Shown here one piece after another: positions 10,520 through 22,370 of a DNA stretch of 64,000 nt (within the stretch, counting starts at the first letter, position 1; each line of letters begins with the position of its first letter). The DNA is from Paraconiothyrium sp. Pb-2020 (taxonomy: Eukaryota; Ascomycota; Dothideomycetes; Pleosporales; Didymosphaeriaceae), in the NCBI GenBank assembly GCA_022419385.1, contig JAJUBI010000003.1:2108001-2172000 (forward strand), read 5' to 3'. Position numbers and translations under genes: made by a program. Under the pieces are notes generated by a model. That model saw only the letters and a program-made list of their open reading frames with translations, did no database searches and had not been told where the DNA came from.

Positions 10520-11622
10520 CTCGTCAGCTCAAAGTATTTATGTTAAGGTATATCTTGCGAGTCTTTGTTACGCGTGGTGACTTGGAGATGGTGTAATGTC
10601 ACAGTTCTTATACCGCAGTAGACTCACTAAGAGTATTTCGAATCATCGGACCGACTATAAACGACGTCTAGATGAAGAGCCAATTAGATGGCAAAAGGGC
10701 AGCATCGACGCAATACTCGTGCTATCAACAAGATCTGACCCTTGCGTCATGCGGAGGCTCTTCGGCGCACTTACTAGCATCGGGTTGACCAAGACTTTTG
10801 ATGAAACAAGACTGGGGCTTCGCTGTCTCATGCTGCATAGTTTATAGCCGTCGAGTAGATCAGTGCAGCATATAGACAGTCCGATTACCGAGGGTTTATC
10901 AATGGCTTAAACGCCTTGGTAAAGGGTGGATGTTCTCCTGACAGGGTAGTAGATGACGTACGGAATGTGCTCATAATCTGCTTCAGAATATTCATTACGA
11001 CTACTGTACAAGTGAGCGAAAATGATACAGATAAAGTTACATATCGCCAAGCTGAAAGATAGCGCGCAGCTAATTGCATGTCTAGGCAGTGCCATTGTCA
11101 CAGGCCATTTTCTTGTTGCAGATGCGCTGTGTACAGGCTGTGCGGTTATAGGAAAGAGACGTAGCTTTGTAGCTTAGCAGAATTGATCTACGGGACGTCA
11201 AAGAGCTCGACTGCGTATTGTGACGGACCAGAACAAAGCTGCAATTGTTTTGGTGAAATTTACCCCAAAGAGGTAGCCAATAGCTACAGCGACTCTACCC
11301 CGGGATGGTAACCGAGTGGTGGAATGTTCCCGTTGCACCGCTTGTTAATACTTGTATATTGCCCGGATCCTTGTCTAGCGAGCTATACACAGTAAGCGAC
11401 CCTACCCACTCCTCACGGCACGTCCCGGAGCATATGAAGTGTATGGTATACTTAACATTGAAGCTTATCCTATCAATACACGGTAATTATACAACCATGG
11501 CTCTACACGAATGATCAGGCCTCGATCACGTTCCCTAAGCCAGATCGCTATGCAAAAGTACTACAAAAGAAAATTTCTACCAGTACCCGGTCAAGAGCTT
11601 GTCATTGATGCCGACGTCAAGC
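10520..11622. other. Intergenic, no gene seen
   Basis: 1.1 kb. Promoter of the small secreted protein and the 3' end of the PLC-like gene. Short ORFs only. Confidence 0.45.
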
Positions 11623-13035
11623 TCATAGTAACAATGTAGCTACGACTGCAATGAGCAGGACTCGATAAGTCGATGAAGGCATCTCGAGTTTCGCACCTAA
11701 GCTAGCTACTTTGCCGCAGCACTCGCGATTATATGTGACGTTATTGGCGCGCGCAGCAACCTCGAAGACCGAGCCGTTGATGGGGGACCCGTAATTATAG
11801 TAGTCGACGAGAAGGAAGTTGGGTGGACGATCCCACATGCCTACAGCTACATCAACTTCGATGGAAACATCCTTGAACAATGGCTACTGACCTGTACAAT
11901 TGTCTGACATTTCACCCAAGCTGCCCGACCCATTCGCACCATTGGTCTTATTAAGCTCCGCCGTATTTGGTATCAAGAGATCCAGCCCCGCGATACTGAC
12001 TTGCACATTTAAATTATGGTTGGCCATATACATCATCTCCCTGGATCCGTTCTCGGCAAGGCCATCCGGGCGCTGGATCTCGCATGTGAAGTCCTCGTTT
12101 GTGGGACTGAACGGGGTTTCCCAGATGTTGTAGAATTCCCACAGTAAATAGGGTACCGCACTGGTATCGAAATTATAGTCAATGAACGTAATGACGCGTT
12201 TACCAGAAATAATAAGTTCTCCTAGGGTTGGCCAATCATCCAGGGTCATCGCTGTTTTGGGTGGCTGATAGATATACTGTTTGAGGCCAGAAGCTTCGAT
12301 GGGTTCCGCAAACTGCTTCGAGGTAACCGTTCGATTTCCGTTCTCGTCCGTATCTTGCCAATTGTAGTTGCCGAAGATGATGGTAATGACATCGAAAGGA
12401 TGCGCTGCGACCCATTCCGTGACTGTGCGGAGATAGTCTTCCACAGTACCTGCATTGAGCATGTCACAAGACGTGTGGCAATAATAGAGAGTGTCATTGA
12501 TATAATGCGCCTGTCCTTGCAGCACTCGAATCCCATCGTTGAGCTGCTGGGTCACCGTCAACTCCTGGTTGGCTGCGGCATTCCTTGCTCGAACAAAAGG
12601 GCTGTTGTGTGCGCAGACCTCAGTGATGTTGCTATACTTCCGGTTACACAGTTCCGGGTAGTTGTTACAGGGCTGAGTGTTCACGGGTGCGGCGGTTGTA
12701 GATCTGGTAGCTGTTGCATTCCCTCTCAATACGGATGATGCATGTGATTTCGTTCCACCCACGATTTGTGTATATGTAGCCTCCGACGACAATGTGGACG
12801 ACATTCCGGTCACTGCAGTGTTGGTTGCACCTGTATTTTCCGAGGCGATACTGGTTAAGCTGGCGGTTGCTGCTGTGCTCCCATCGAAGTCCAAAGGTAC
12901 TGTAGCGGCTGGAACCTCTCCACTGGATATTCTAGCACTGCTTCCAGTGATTGTAATGATTTCGACAGAGGTGCTCTCCAATTGTGCCGTAGCCAGGCTC
13001 GCAAGCCATAGAAGGCGGAATAGCGGCCGCATCAT
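11623..13035 (-). CDS. Secreted PLC-like phosphodiesterase, GPI-anchored type
   Basis: Two exons, 13035-11892 and 11840-11623, with intron 11841-11891 (gtcagt...tgtag), giving 453 aa. The start MMRPLFRLLWLASLATAQ is a signal peptide; an in-frame upstream extension to 13128 is probably 5' UTR. Residues about 20-120 are Ser/Thr-rich, a likely glycosylated stalk. The TIM-barrel domain follows: AHNSPF (position of the first catalytic-type His), QQLNDGIRVLQGQAH, YYCHTSCDML, WVAAHPFDVITIIFGNY, RVITFIDYN, and, only after splicing, WDRPPNFLLVDYYN. The C-terminus is a small-residue site followed by VLLIAVVATLLL, a GPI-anchor-type tail. Family: PLC-like phosphodiesterases related to the PI-PLC X domain; the substrate is unknown. 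Confidence 0.88.
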
Positions 13036-13664
13036 AAGTTCGAATATCTTACGTTGAGGCTGTCGCTTGTAGGTGTCTGCAAGGACAGAAAAGGTCCACT
13101 CGATATATCCTGGCGTCAATGTTAGCAAAAGGTTGCTGAGCCTTTGCTAAGCCGCCCGCCATACCCATGTTCCAGGATCACAGGCTTACAAGAACATTGT
13201 ACAAGGAGGGAAAGGGTATCACGGACACGACGTAGACTAATAGGGAAATTGACGGAGAGGAAGCACGAGAAGGTTGAAAGGAAACAGTGTGCATATGCCC
13301 TCCTTAATGGGCGCAGTTGAGGATGGCTATTGTAGATTGGCGCTTGAAGAAACATGACGTCGTTCTTGCGGCGGCGCCCCACAACACCAATAGTCAAGCT
13401 TTCAGCTTCTGGAGATCCGTCCCAAAATCTCCCAGAGCCGCGCGTCCGATCGGATACCGGCTTGTCAAAGGGCGTTCAACGAGCTGGCATCTCGAGAGCA
13501 TGCAGAACTCGCTGCAGTGCAGTTTTAAAGCAAGGTTGTTGTCGTATTTGTTTGTGATTGTATTATTGATATTCGCATACAGATACAGGTACAAATCTCC
13601 GCTCCTGAGTTCAGTGTGGAAATGGGGCCCTTCCAAGCTTTCAAGAATTCTGCAGAGCGCCGCT
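13036..13664. other. Intergenic, promoter of the PLC-like gene
   Basis: 630 bp upstream of the PLC-like start. A plus-strand ORF (13317-13904) runs through here into the next gene as an antisense shadow and is not supported. Confidence 0.5.
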
Positions 13665-14474
13665 TTACGAGCTGAACAGTTGTTCGAACTTGTTCTTTCC
13701 TTCGAGAGTCTGGATCTCTTGCTTCATCGCGTCAATGCGGTAATTTTTGAATGCCTTCTCTATTCGCTTCTTGGCTTCGGAATTCTTGGTAATAGTCCGC
13801 GACGCGGACGCGGTGCCGCTCAAAAAACCCGCTTCTGTTACTCTATATTAATAAGCTACTTTAGTATCGTGGGTTTATACGCTGTTACCTCCGCCCAGGA
13901 ATAGGCCTCCAAGGGAAAAAAAGAAATACGTGGCTGCATCACTCCACTTCGATGGTGCAAGCTTGTCGGTAATATCTGGGATAGGTTCTGTGGTCTGATT
14001 AGTCTCTCAACTCTCTCGGGCGCAGAACCGTTGTTTCGCACCAGTTCGACCATCAGCGAACCTGACTTCCACGGGTTTCTCCATCGCCCTGAAAGCATTG
14101 AAATACGCCCTAGGTTGAGAGTCAGTGTCGTTAGGTTGTTCTACACTGAGGTTCTACTTACATGCGCATAGATCGCAACCTGAAGGCGCAATAAATGCCA
14201 AACCCAAGGCCTAGGAGAGAGCCCACCTTAGCGTGGGTCGATACTTTGCCGCCTGCACTCTTCAGAATGTCGCGGTCGGACTGATCCAAACTATGGAATG
14301 TCAAATATTCATCCTGCTGTGATCGCAGCGAGCGACTTACTCGTGCTGCATGTGCTCTTCGGCGAGCTTTCGAAGCTGTCCAGACCTGTTGGCCCTGCTT
14401 AGTCATCATATCCCATTTAGGTCAGTATTAGCAAACCTTCCATCTCTAAACGCGGCTAGCGAGCTATTGTTCAT
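13665..14474 (-). CDS. Conserved small membrane protein, six exons
   Basis: Only recognisable after splicing. Exons: 14474-14437, 14394-14341, 14290-14162, 14109-14042, 13987-13889, 13834-13665; introns are 42-54 bp and all phases fit, giving 185 aa. The protein has SGQLRKLAEEHMQHD, then LKSAGGKVSTHAKVG, a membrane helix GSLLGLGFGIYCAFRL, AYFNAFRAMEKPVEVRFADG, a second hydrophobic segment AATYFFFSLGGLFLGG, and a C-terminal helix ASRTITK...RIEKAFKNYRID. This layout is that of a widespread fungal family of unknown function, plausibly mitochondrial. The first exon is the least certain part: its acceptor is a tandem AAG/CAG site that keeps frame either way. Confidence 0.75.
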
Positions 14475-15219
14475 GATCGCGGTCAGTATAGAGAACAAGT
14501 AGATTAGTTTTATTGATATAGCAGATAAAGTCGCCCATAACGGGGGAAAGAGGTCTCTTTATTGGAAATCTCGACATGAGAGGACGTAAGTGGCACGTCA
14601 CGTCCCCCAAACCCGAGTCGGTTAGCCTGCCGGTATCCATCCGTACTGTTCCTGTTGGATGCCACACTGGTGCACGAACGTCTGTTTTAATCACTCTATG
14701 TCTGGAAGGGCCTGTTTGTTGCTAGAGCTAAGTCAAAGGCAGCATTCTGACGGTACAGAGGACCTGCCTGCACTGCCTTACGTTGACACACGACAGTTGG
14801 TATTTGCTCCTTATGCAGCCTAAACATAGAACGGCGGACAACAGAGATACCTCGGACGTATTACGTGACTAATAGAGATGACTTTCACGCAGCACGTTGT
14901 CGATCGGCAACAGTAAACTCACTAGACCTCTTGCACAAGGTGCTGAAAATAGAGGCTATCTTAACCTATGAATGAGGATGCCGAATTTATCCTAGTACAC
15001 ACCCTTCAGCTGCCCATATTACTGTGATAAGTGTACCAGAGCGTACGAGTTATTCGGCCGGACAAGCGTCTTGTAGGCCTTTTTTGGCTGAACTTCTAGC
15101 GATGGATGGGCTCAAAGGTATTCCTCGCGTTGGTTCATGATTCACGATTCTCGAAGAGGCTCACACATTCTGCCGAGAGAACATCTTGAGGCATCAGCTA
15201 CAATAGATCATTTACCTAT
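14475..15219. other. Intergenic, no gene seen
   Basis: 745 bp. Nothing beyond the likely promoter of the six-exon gene. Confidence 0.5.
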
Positions 15220-16057
15220 TTATAATGTGAAAGTCTTCTCCTTACGATATACCGCCGCATCAATCGACGTGCAGTTGCTCATGGCCCTCTTGGTCCAGTC
15301 CGTCATGGGCTTCAATGGCACCACTTCTGTTCCAACCCTGTGACCCTCCCCAAATTGATGGATAGCAACAAAATCCAATCCACTCGGCTTCCCAATATTA
15401 CGTGTTTGGAAGAGCGGGCTATATCGTGTCGTCCGTTTGTAGCCCGGCTCTTTAGACATTTGCTCGTTATGTTCTTCCCTATACCAAGCATCGAGATCTT
15501 CCTCTTTACCAGGTGCCGGCTGCATGGCTGCGTAAATCATGGTAGTCACATCATCTGGGTCCTAGTCAGCCAAGGCTGATGACGATAGACATCAATGCAT
15601 CTAGAAGAGAAGAAGGTCCCTGTTTGGCAAGTCACGCAGACGCACCTGCTGGATTGCAATCATCCCCATACGATTCCACCTTCTCCAAGATCCTCGACTC
15701 AAAGTCGATGAAATCGTCCACCAGCCCACTCATTGGGAACATCTCGCTAGTCCTTGGAATCTCAGGCAAGCCCCCACCCACATGCTCCCTATTCCCATAC
15801 CGCACCAGCTCCAGATTTTCAACATCGAAAATAATCATCCACCGCCTTTCATTCTTCGGACTCACTGCTTTCCACGATGTGATTGCCTTGACGATACCAG
15901 TCTTCATGACGGCGGGAAGATATACGCCGTGAAACCATGATTCGAGGGTTTCTTGCGAAAGTTTGGAGTCGTCCCGTAGTTCTATATAGGACTGCATGAT
16001 CCCCGGACCGGACCATGATTGAAAGTCATCGCTTGATGCACTTGTTGCCGACATCAT
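15220..16057 (-). CDS. Two-domain dimeric alpha/beta-barrel (EthD-like) protein
   Basis: Exon 1 is 16057-15646 and exon 2 is 15554-15220, with intron 15555-15645 (gtgcgt...cccag), giving 248 aa. Both halves look like ferredoxin-type barrel modules. The first has YIELRDDSKLSQETLESWFHGVYLPAVMKTG and the second MIYAAMQPAPGKEEDLDAWYREEHNEQMSKEPGY, each with the strand, then helix carrying an aromatic-x-x-x-H pattern common to EthD/ABM proteins. The repeat suggests an internal duplication that makes a pseudo-dimer. Such proteins bind or oxidise small aromatic molecules; no substrate can be assigned. Two consecutive Met codons open the frame (16057, 16054). Confidence 0.8.
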
Positions 16058-16549
16058 GGAAGAGTAATGTACACAATTGCGAAATCAAATTAACAGAAGA
16101 AGGATGAGCTATGCCACGTCTTGCTGTATCGCTGAATATGTGGTTGACCAGAGGTTATTTGTAGCAGTGTCGTGACGACGCCCTGCTTACTCCGCACGCC
16201 TGTGTCACGGGTTAATTTACCCGAACGTTCCTTCACTACCGCTTCCAGGATAGCGTACGTCCAGGGGGATGGGAATGGTGGCGATAGTCTCAGTGGCTTG
16301 TTCTTTAGATATATGATCGAAAAGACCAACCCAAAGAGATCTGATGAGGAAATACTACATTGAAGTTCCTATCTTACCCTATCTTATGCTTACCTATTGG
16401 AAGCTACCCCATACGAACCCTACGATTAACTCCCAAGCTAATGTTGAACCACAACACGCCGCTATGCATATGCAATCAAAGATGCAAGATCTCTTATTCC
16501 CGCGCCAGAAAAAATATGTAGGGGTATAGTACAAAAGAAAATGAACGTA
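16058..16549. other. Intergenic, no gene seen
   Basis: 490 bp; promoter of the barrel protein and 3' UTR of the Tcp11-like gene. Confidence 0.5.
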
Positions 16550-18689
16550 TCAAGGCAATCTCGTCTGGTCGGAGACGCCATTCTCATAGCCTGACCCTGG
16601 GTCTGGCGGTTCGCCTGTCTTCATCAAACTAACTACGGGTACGTCGTGTTCAGGGGCCGGTGCAGGACACATTGGTGCGGGTGGTGGCGGGGATGCGGAT
16701 TGTGATTGCGCGGATAGTGTGACCGCTGGTTGCGGTGGTAGCAGAAGATGAGTGGAGACGCCTGAAGCGTCGTCTTGAACGTATGCGATGGGTGCCCAGA
16801 TACGCCAGTGCAAAAGAACAATGTGTGAAATACGCTTGGAAAGATCGCTCAGCCTATCTTGTGGCGTGTTGTTGTAGAAGGAAAACGTATCGATAGTGGG
16901 CGGTGCGGTAATAAAAGGAGGTGTGGAGGTTGGTGGTGGCGATGCGACAAGGCTGTTGTAGAGTTCGGTAGGCGAAGAATTGATATGCTTGTTGATGTAA
17001 CCTAGAACCTGCACGAGAAGGACGGCTTCTAGTGTCGAGGCATGAAATGTGAAGGTGTTGTGGAAGAGTGAGCGAAGGCACTCATTCGTGGCCTGCAGAT
17101 TGTGATGGTCGAAGAATGGAGACCGTCCGGCAATGAGTTGCGCTTGGCGAGATATTTCGAGCGAGAGTGATTCTGAATTGTAGATCCAAGCTTGCGAGCC
17201 GTGACCCATGGACTCTCCCATGATTGCGGACAATGAGGAGCGAACGCGGTCTCTGGTCGCATTCGATACTGCTCCAACATGACCAAAATTCTTCCGCAAC
17301 TGGCTGAACATGCTGAAACAAATCTCGAAATGAACCAAGTCTTCAACTTCCGACTTCAAGGCTCGCAATCTATCGGAGTCTAGATAGAATGTGTCTGGAA
17401 GCTCTTGCTGAACGTCCCGCGAAAACAAGCTGGAAACGACTGCTTGAGAGAACAGTTCTAATCTTGTCCGGGCTGCATCTTTGGTTGCGGATGTGTGCTG
17501 TACTTGGAGATCCTGAACAACGCAAGCCCACCATCTTTGAGCTGCTTCGAAGTTGACCTTTGTGCGTTTGTTCACGATCCGGTCTAAGTGGTAGTGCTTC
17601 TCATAGTTGATGGTATCTTCGATGAGCAACGGCTTGAGATTCCGTATCTGATGGTTTGCCACATCCTATTCTTGTTAGCTTTCAACACGCCTCTTTGAGA
17701 AGTAGACCTACAAGCTTCATCGTTTCCAACATCCCTATCAAATCTTGAAGACTCAGAACAATGGTTTTCAGGTCATGGGCTGCAGCACCCTCACGCATCC
17801 GTCCCACCATTTTATCGACCCATTCGTCCCGCATAGGAGCACAGTGCTCTTTTAGAAGACGCGCGGTCCACTCTACCAAGGCGACCATATCACATACGCC
17901 TCTCTCAATCTCTTGCATCAACATTCGTACATCCAAATGCTCGTCTACTCTCTGGTGGTCTCTATCAGGGACCAAGCTCTTTAAAACCTCGTGTATCGTC
18001 TCGAATGCTTTTGGTACCCTCCTTTGTGCACGTTGGAAGTACACAGACGCGTTAACCAGCCCAGAGGGTCGGAATGGTGGCGTACCCTGAAACAGGCGTG
18101 TGTACAAGTGCAACTCAGCCTCCAACGCTAGCCAATACCTGTCCGAGTATCGTGCTTTCTGTTGACCTCTGGGTCCCTCGTTGTTTGGTCTGAAGCTCAA
18201 GTCTTTGTCAAAATTGACGTCGTGGCGTAGTTTGATGTTGCTGATGATGTTTTGTATGTCGAGCTCGCTCAAAGACTGTTTTGTAACGGGGGGTAATGTC
18301 GGTGCTTGTCTGAACGCGGCCACAAGCTCGTCGCGTTGCGCTTCACTCCCGTAGCTAGGCATGCCTTTGACATGACTCTTGAGATACTCCATGAGTTCTT
18401 CAGCAACATCTCTTTCGGCCATGGAGAGGGTTCGGTGTCGTTGATACTCGTCGATAGGTGATGTTGTTCCTGGGTGGTGTCGGTTTCCATCGCGTGTAAC
18501 GCCCTCCGAGGGCACAATAGTGCTGTCCCACGTCGCCCCGTTAGCTGGCATGCCAACTGACGTGCCTTCCACATCTGTAGGCAACGTCAAGAAGGCGTCA
18601 GCGGTCCTACTTCCTGCGGGAGTCTGCGCGTTCATGGTCTGGCGACGACGGAAGCCGTCACAGCTCTTTCTGGATGGGCGTGTCTTCAT
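16550..18689 (-). CDS. SOK1: Tcp11-domain protein, Sok1 homologue
   Basis: Exon 1 is 18689-17712 and exon 2 is 17665-16550, with a 46-bp intron (17666-17711; gtaggt...aatag), giving 697 aa. The first 100 residues are disordered. The T-complex-11 domain follows: helical segments VFQRAQRRVPKAFETIHEVLKSLVP-like, LMQEIERGVCDMVALVEWTARLLKEHCAPMRDEWVDKM, MLETMKL joined to DVANHQIRNLKPLLIEDTINYEKHY, and SEVEDLVHFEICFSMFSQLR. The Tcp11 block spanning the splice is the strongest evidence for the intron. The C-terminal 60 residues are Pro/Ser-rich. Yeast Sok1 suppresses loss of cAMP-dependent protein kinase, so a role in cAMP/PKA signalling is inferred from the family. The 2.4 kb upstream is gene-free. 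Confidence 0.9.
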
Positions 18690-21156
18690 GGGCTTGCAGG
18701 GACCGGTGAGGGATCAATGACGGAGCTGCAAGGGCGGGAGACAGGAGACTTGGTGTGCCTGGGGAAGCGACCGGTAATGTAAAATCAAGCGTAGTGCAAG
18801 CGATGGTCCTCAACTGCAACGATGTCAGCCACGGAACCGTACAAGAAGGCACGCGGTTTGCCAGGACACAATCGAGACGTGTTCGCGGGCTGTTTGACTG
18901 CGTGACCGGGGAGCCGCATGAAGGTGGTAGGCGTGCCGAGTCAGACAGACAAGCTGCGATACGCGGCAAAGTGTCTGTTTCACGCTTGTGGAAAGATGTA
19001 CCTTTCGCATGTGCTCAGGCGTGTGAGATGTGGTGCGCGAGATCAGGGCTTGTGCGCTGTTAACATGGTCGGGGCAAGCGGCGAGATGGCGAAGTGCTCA
19101 AAGGGAGATATACAGGACGTTTGCGGAAGGGAGACAGGACGTTTGCGGAACGAAGTTCTACGTGAGAACTTCTGGAGAAAAGGCTTTGCCGCGAAAAGCA
19201 AAGCGAGAGAAACAGAAAAGGCAGATGGGAATAGGCAACGTCGTGTTCTAGCTGGCACGCCTCACTAGAAGGGACGCTGCAAGGTGTGTGTTGCGGAATT
19301 CAAAGCGGGCGCTGACTCGTTCGTTCCTGTGCTCGTTTGGCTGCTGGTGCGATGTGTCGGTGAAAGACGGACGGCGCGGGTTCCAACGTCCAGGCAGCGG
19401 AGGACGGGGCCCTTGCGTCCTGTTTAAAGGACATGCGACGATGCGGCCGTGCTTTCGATAATGCAGCGCGGAGGCGGATCGCCACTGGGGTGACGGCGCT
19501 GGGGCTCTCGTGGCCGTTGCGCAGACGTCGGCCTGCTGAGGCCTTTTGTGAAGCGTGCAGCCGGGCCTTCCCAGCGCCCACGCCGCTACCCATTCGCCGC
19601 TCCGCCCGCCAGACGGTCCCACGACGACACCCGTCACACGCAGCGAGGGAATCATGGGAGCCGTCGACGAGAGTGAATTCCGGGCCCGCTCTGGCCGACG
19701 CGAGCGGTCACGAAAGCGAGATTGGCTGGCTGTTCACTGCAGCCGCAGCCGCATCCGCCAACAGCCTCACTTTTTCGACACCCGGGAACGGCGCGCAAAA
19801 CAGGGCGGTGGTGAACGTCCCCGGGCAAAACAACTGCAGCCAGCGCCTGTGTTGCGCGCCTTGTCCGCCGTCTTCCATTCGACTGTTGTCGCTCATCCTG
19901 CTGCTCATCATGTACACATTCGCGTCGCGCCCGCCCAGTACATCCTCTGCGACCGCCGCGTCAGACGGTTTCCATCATGAACGAAACGCGGTTCCGCAAG
20001 ACGATCATTCTGCATCGCCTCGAGCTTGAGGCAAGGGAGGTTGCCGCATGGAGAGGCTCCAGTCCTGCCAGTGTTGCGTCCCATGAGCGTACCAACAGCT
20101 TCACTCCAACGAGCGACGAGTGCTGACCATGTACGAGGGCGTGGGAAACATGCCGTCGTCAAACATGTCCAGTGTGCGGCCCCATCTGCCGTCGTGCGGT
20201 GTCCATCGTGCGTTATATGCAGCCGGCAGACAGCTCCTCGGTCTTTCGTCGCCTCGCAATGGCTGGCAGATCGCCTGGCCAATGCCCGTCCGATGACTCG
20301 CAGGTGCTGTGCAAAAGATAGACATGACTCACTGCCAGACTCTTCCAGGGCCACTTGCCGGCGTTGCGAAACCTCAGGTACAGGGCGACGACTCACAAGG
20401 AGCCCTGTGAGACGACGCTGCCCCCGACACTGCGCTGCGTAAGCATCATGCCTGTGGCATGCCGGCTTTTGTACCTTCGCTGCGCAGAGGTCGTGAATCT
20501 TGCCCGATCAAAGTTAAGCAGACAGCGGAAGAAGTGGAACAAGTGTGCTAGAGTGGTGGAGAGGTGCCCCATATTTGTAGTATGTGTAGGGCTGAGTATC
20601 GCGCCTTTCGTCTCAGCCAGCGACTTCCTAAGCCAAGCTTGGCACTTTCCACAACGACCCGCTCGGAAGCCTCACAAAGTTTCCGCCCCAAGATGAGGCA
20701 ACCTTGCTGACTTCTGTACCGACCTGCCGTGTCAATCTCCAGTCGTTGGAGAAAGTCAGTATATTCGTGCAAGACAAACTGCGGTTCATCACTGTGAGAC
20801 TTGTACAAAGCCAAGCGCCGATGCGAGCTGTCACAGAGTAAGCGATGGAGCTGATAAACCCCTTCTTTTTTTTTCGCTATTGTTTGCATTTGAAGCATAT
20901 GTAAGTCGCTTCGGTATATGATCCTGCACCCAATAGTGGACGGCCAGTCCAGAGAATACCGCAGCAACATCCAAACATTGCTAACTCACATGATGCCTGT
21001 ACGAGTTATCCAAGCTTTAACGAAATCTACCGCCTCGCTATGCAATATCATCAGTCAGTCCAAACCACCTTCTCATTTCCCCCATGTTGATGTGATGCCG
21101 AGTTACTTCCCCTCTCTCTTCTACATCCAACCCTAACCCTTCTGCGAACCTAGTGC
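18690..21156. other. Long gene-poor interval upstream of the Tcp11-like gene
   Basis: 2.4 kb, GC-rich between about 19.3 and 20.4 kb, with overlapping long ORFs on both strands that share no protein-like features. A poly-T tract lies at about 20868-20876. It may be a long promoter or 5' leader. No RNA gene is recognisable. Confidence 0.4.
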
Positions 21157-21387
21157 CTACCGCCACCATCCCCTCCTCCTTGCCTCAATCCTCTCCCTGA
21201 CGAGCTCCCCTCTCTTCACCTCCCTACACCATGCACACGCCCCGGGTATTGAGATATTCCTCGCTCTGCGTGCCCTCTGCGGGCAAGCCCGTTGGCTCAT
21301 CCTTGCGGATGGACAGAGTTCCAGATATGGGTACATGGGTGCGGGCGGACAGCCGCAGGCGGAGTGAGCGTAGACGACGAGGCACAT
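21157..21387 (-). CDS. Small Cys-rich protein, MC-x8-C type
   Basis: 76 aa, one exon, ATG at 21387. Cysteines lie at positions 2, 11, 13, 25, 35, 50 and 53; the C-terminal third (VKRGELVRERIEARRRGWWR) is a basic helix. The opening MCLVVYAHSACGC and the late GACAWC pair resemble short Cys/His proteins that are common in dothideomycete genomes and may bind zinc. There is no signal peptide, so it is probably intracellular. It shares the Cys-2/Cys-11 spacing with the two-exon gene at 35776-36055. Function unknown. Confidence is limited by the small size. Confidence 0.5.
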   Translation of the reverse strand: MCLVVYAHSACGCPPAPMYPYLELCPSARMSQRACPQRARRARNISIPGACAWCREVKRGELVRERIEARRRGWWR

Positions 21388-22370
21388 CGGTGAGTGGTGG
21401 TATGATGGAGTGGGGCAGTCGATGTTGCGGGAAGTGGCCGTTATTGAGGCACCGGGTTATGGAATATTTGGCGAGGTGCTTGCGGATGGGGGATCTTGGG
21501 ACTTGATGAGAGTAGTAGGGATGTCGATATGGTTCCTGCGGAAGGATGATGTCGACGATGCTGTGCTCTTGGTTGGAATGTGTCGGTGCGGTGATCTGAT
21601 GTGGATGTGGCCGGTCAGTGACTTCGATTACTTCTCGTGGAGACCCTACGATAACTTATAAGCTGTCAGACAACAACAGGATTGTGGACAACCCATTCCG
21701 ATTTGCGGATTGCGATGCTGAGTTGGGATATCAGTTGCTCTTTGCGTGGGGAAAAACATCATATAAAGAATGTCTGAGGGAAACAGCACATACTGCCTAC
21801 ACCTCCTCCCGCAGTCCGACCCAACGGAAGCAATCGCAAGTATTGCGATTGCTGTACCACGACAATTCATCGCCACATCTACGACTTCACCGGTTAGACT
21901 TTTCACATGCGCAAATCTGAGACGATCAGAATCGTGTATGTGTCGGTGTATGTATTAAGTATAAACACGCTCTGCTGTTAGCAAGCGATACAGTGTGTGT
22001 ATCTGCAGCGCAAGCACAGCACAGGTAGGAAACACATTCCGTTCAGTCTATCGTAGGAAACCGTTATTACAAGTAGAAGGTGCAGTAGGGCGAAGCAAGA
22101 TTGCCGAACCGAATAGAATGTGCAACCGCTCCGCCTCAGTTGCCAGCGCAGCTGTAATTTCCTGAACCATAGGTGAGCCACGTGTGATGATGTATATCGT
22201 ACGGAAAAGCAGTGTTCTCCCTTTTCAAGCTGGGATGCGTCTCTTTACTGCCCCGGGGCATCAAGAACTTGAGGTCAAACTTGCTAGGACGAAATATAAA
22301 TGCCCGCAAACCCACGTGCAAAAGCTAAAGTGGCGAAATGACTTGCCATACGCTGGGGGTCGTTCGGATG
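21388..22370. other. Intergenic, no gene seen
   Basis: Nearly 1 kb between the small Cys gene and PCT1. Short ORFs only. Confidence 0.45.

Noticed and set aside
13317..13904. 195-codon plus-strand ORF
   Set aside because: Runs antisense over exons and introns of the six-exon membrane protein gene, with no protein-like features.
18755..20442. Several overlapping ORFs of 100-200 codons
   Set aside because: GC-rich, present in all frames and both strands, with no motifs, signal peptides or splice logic.
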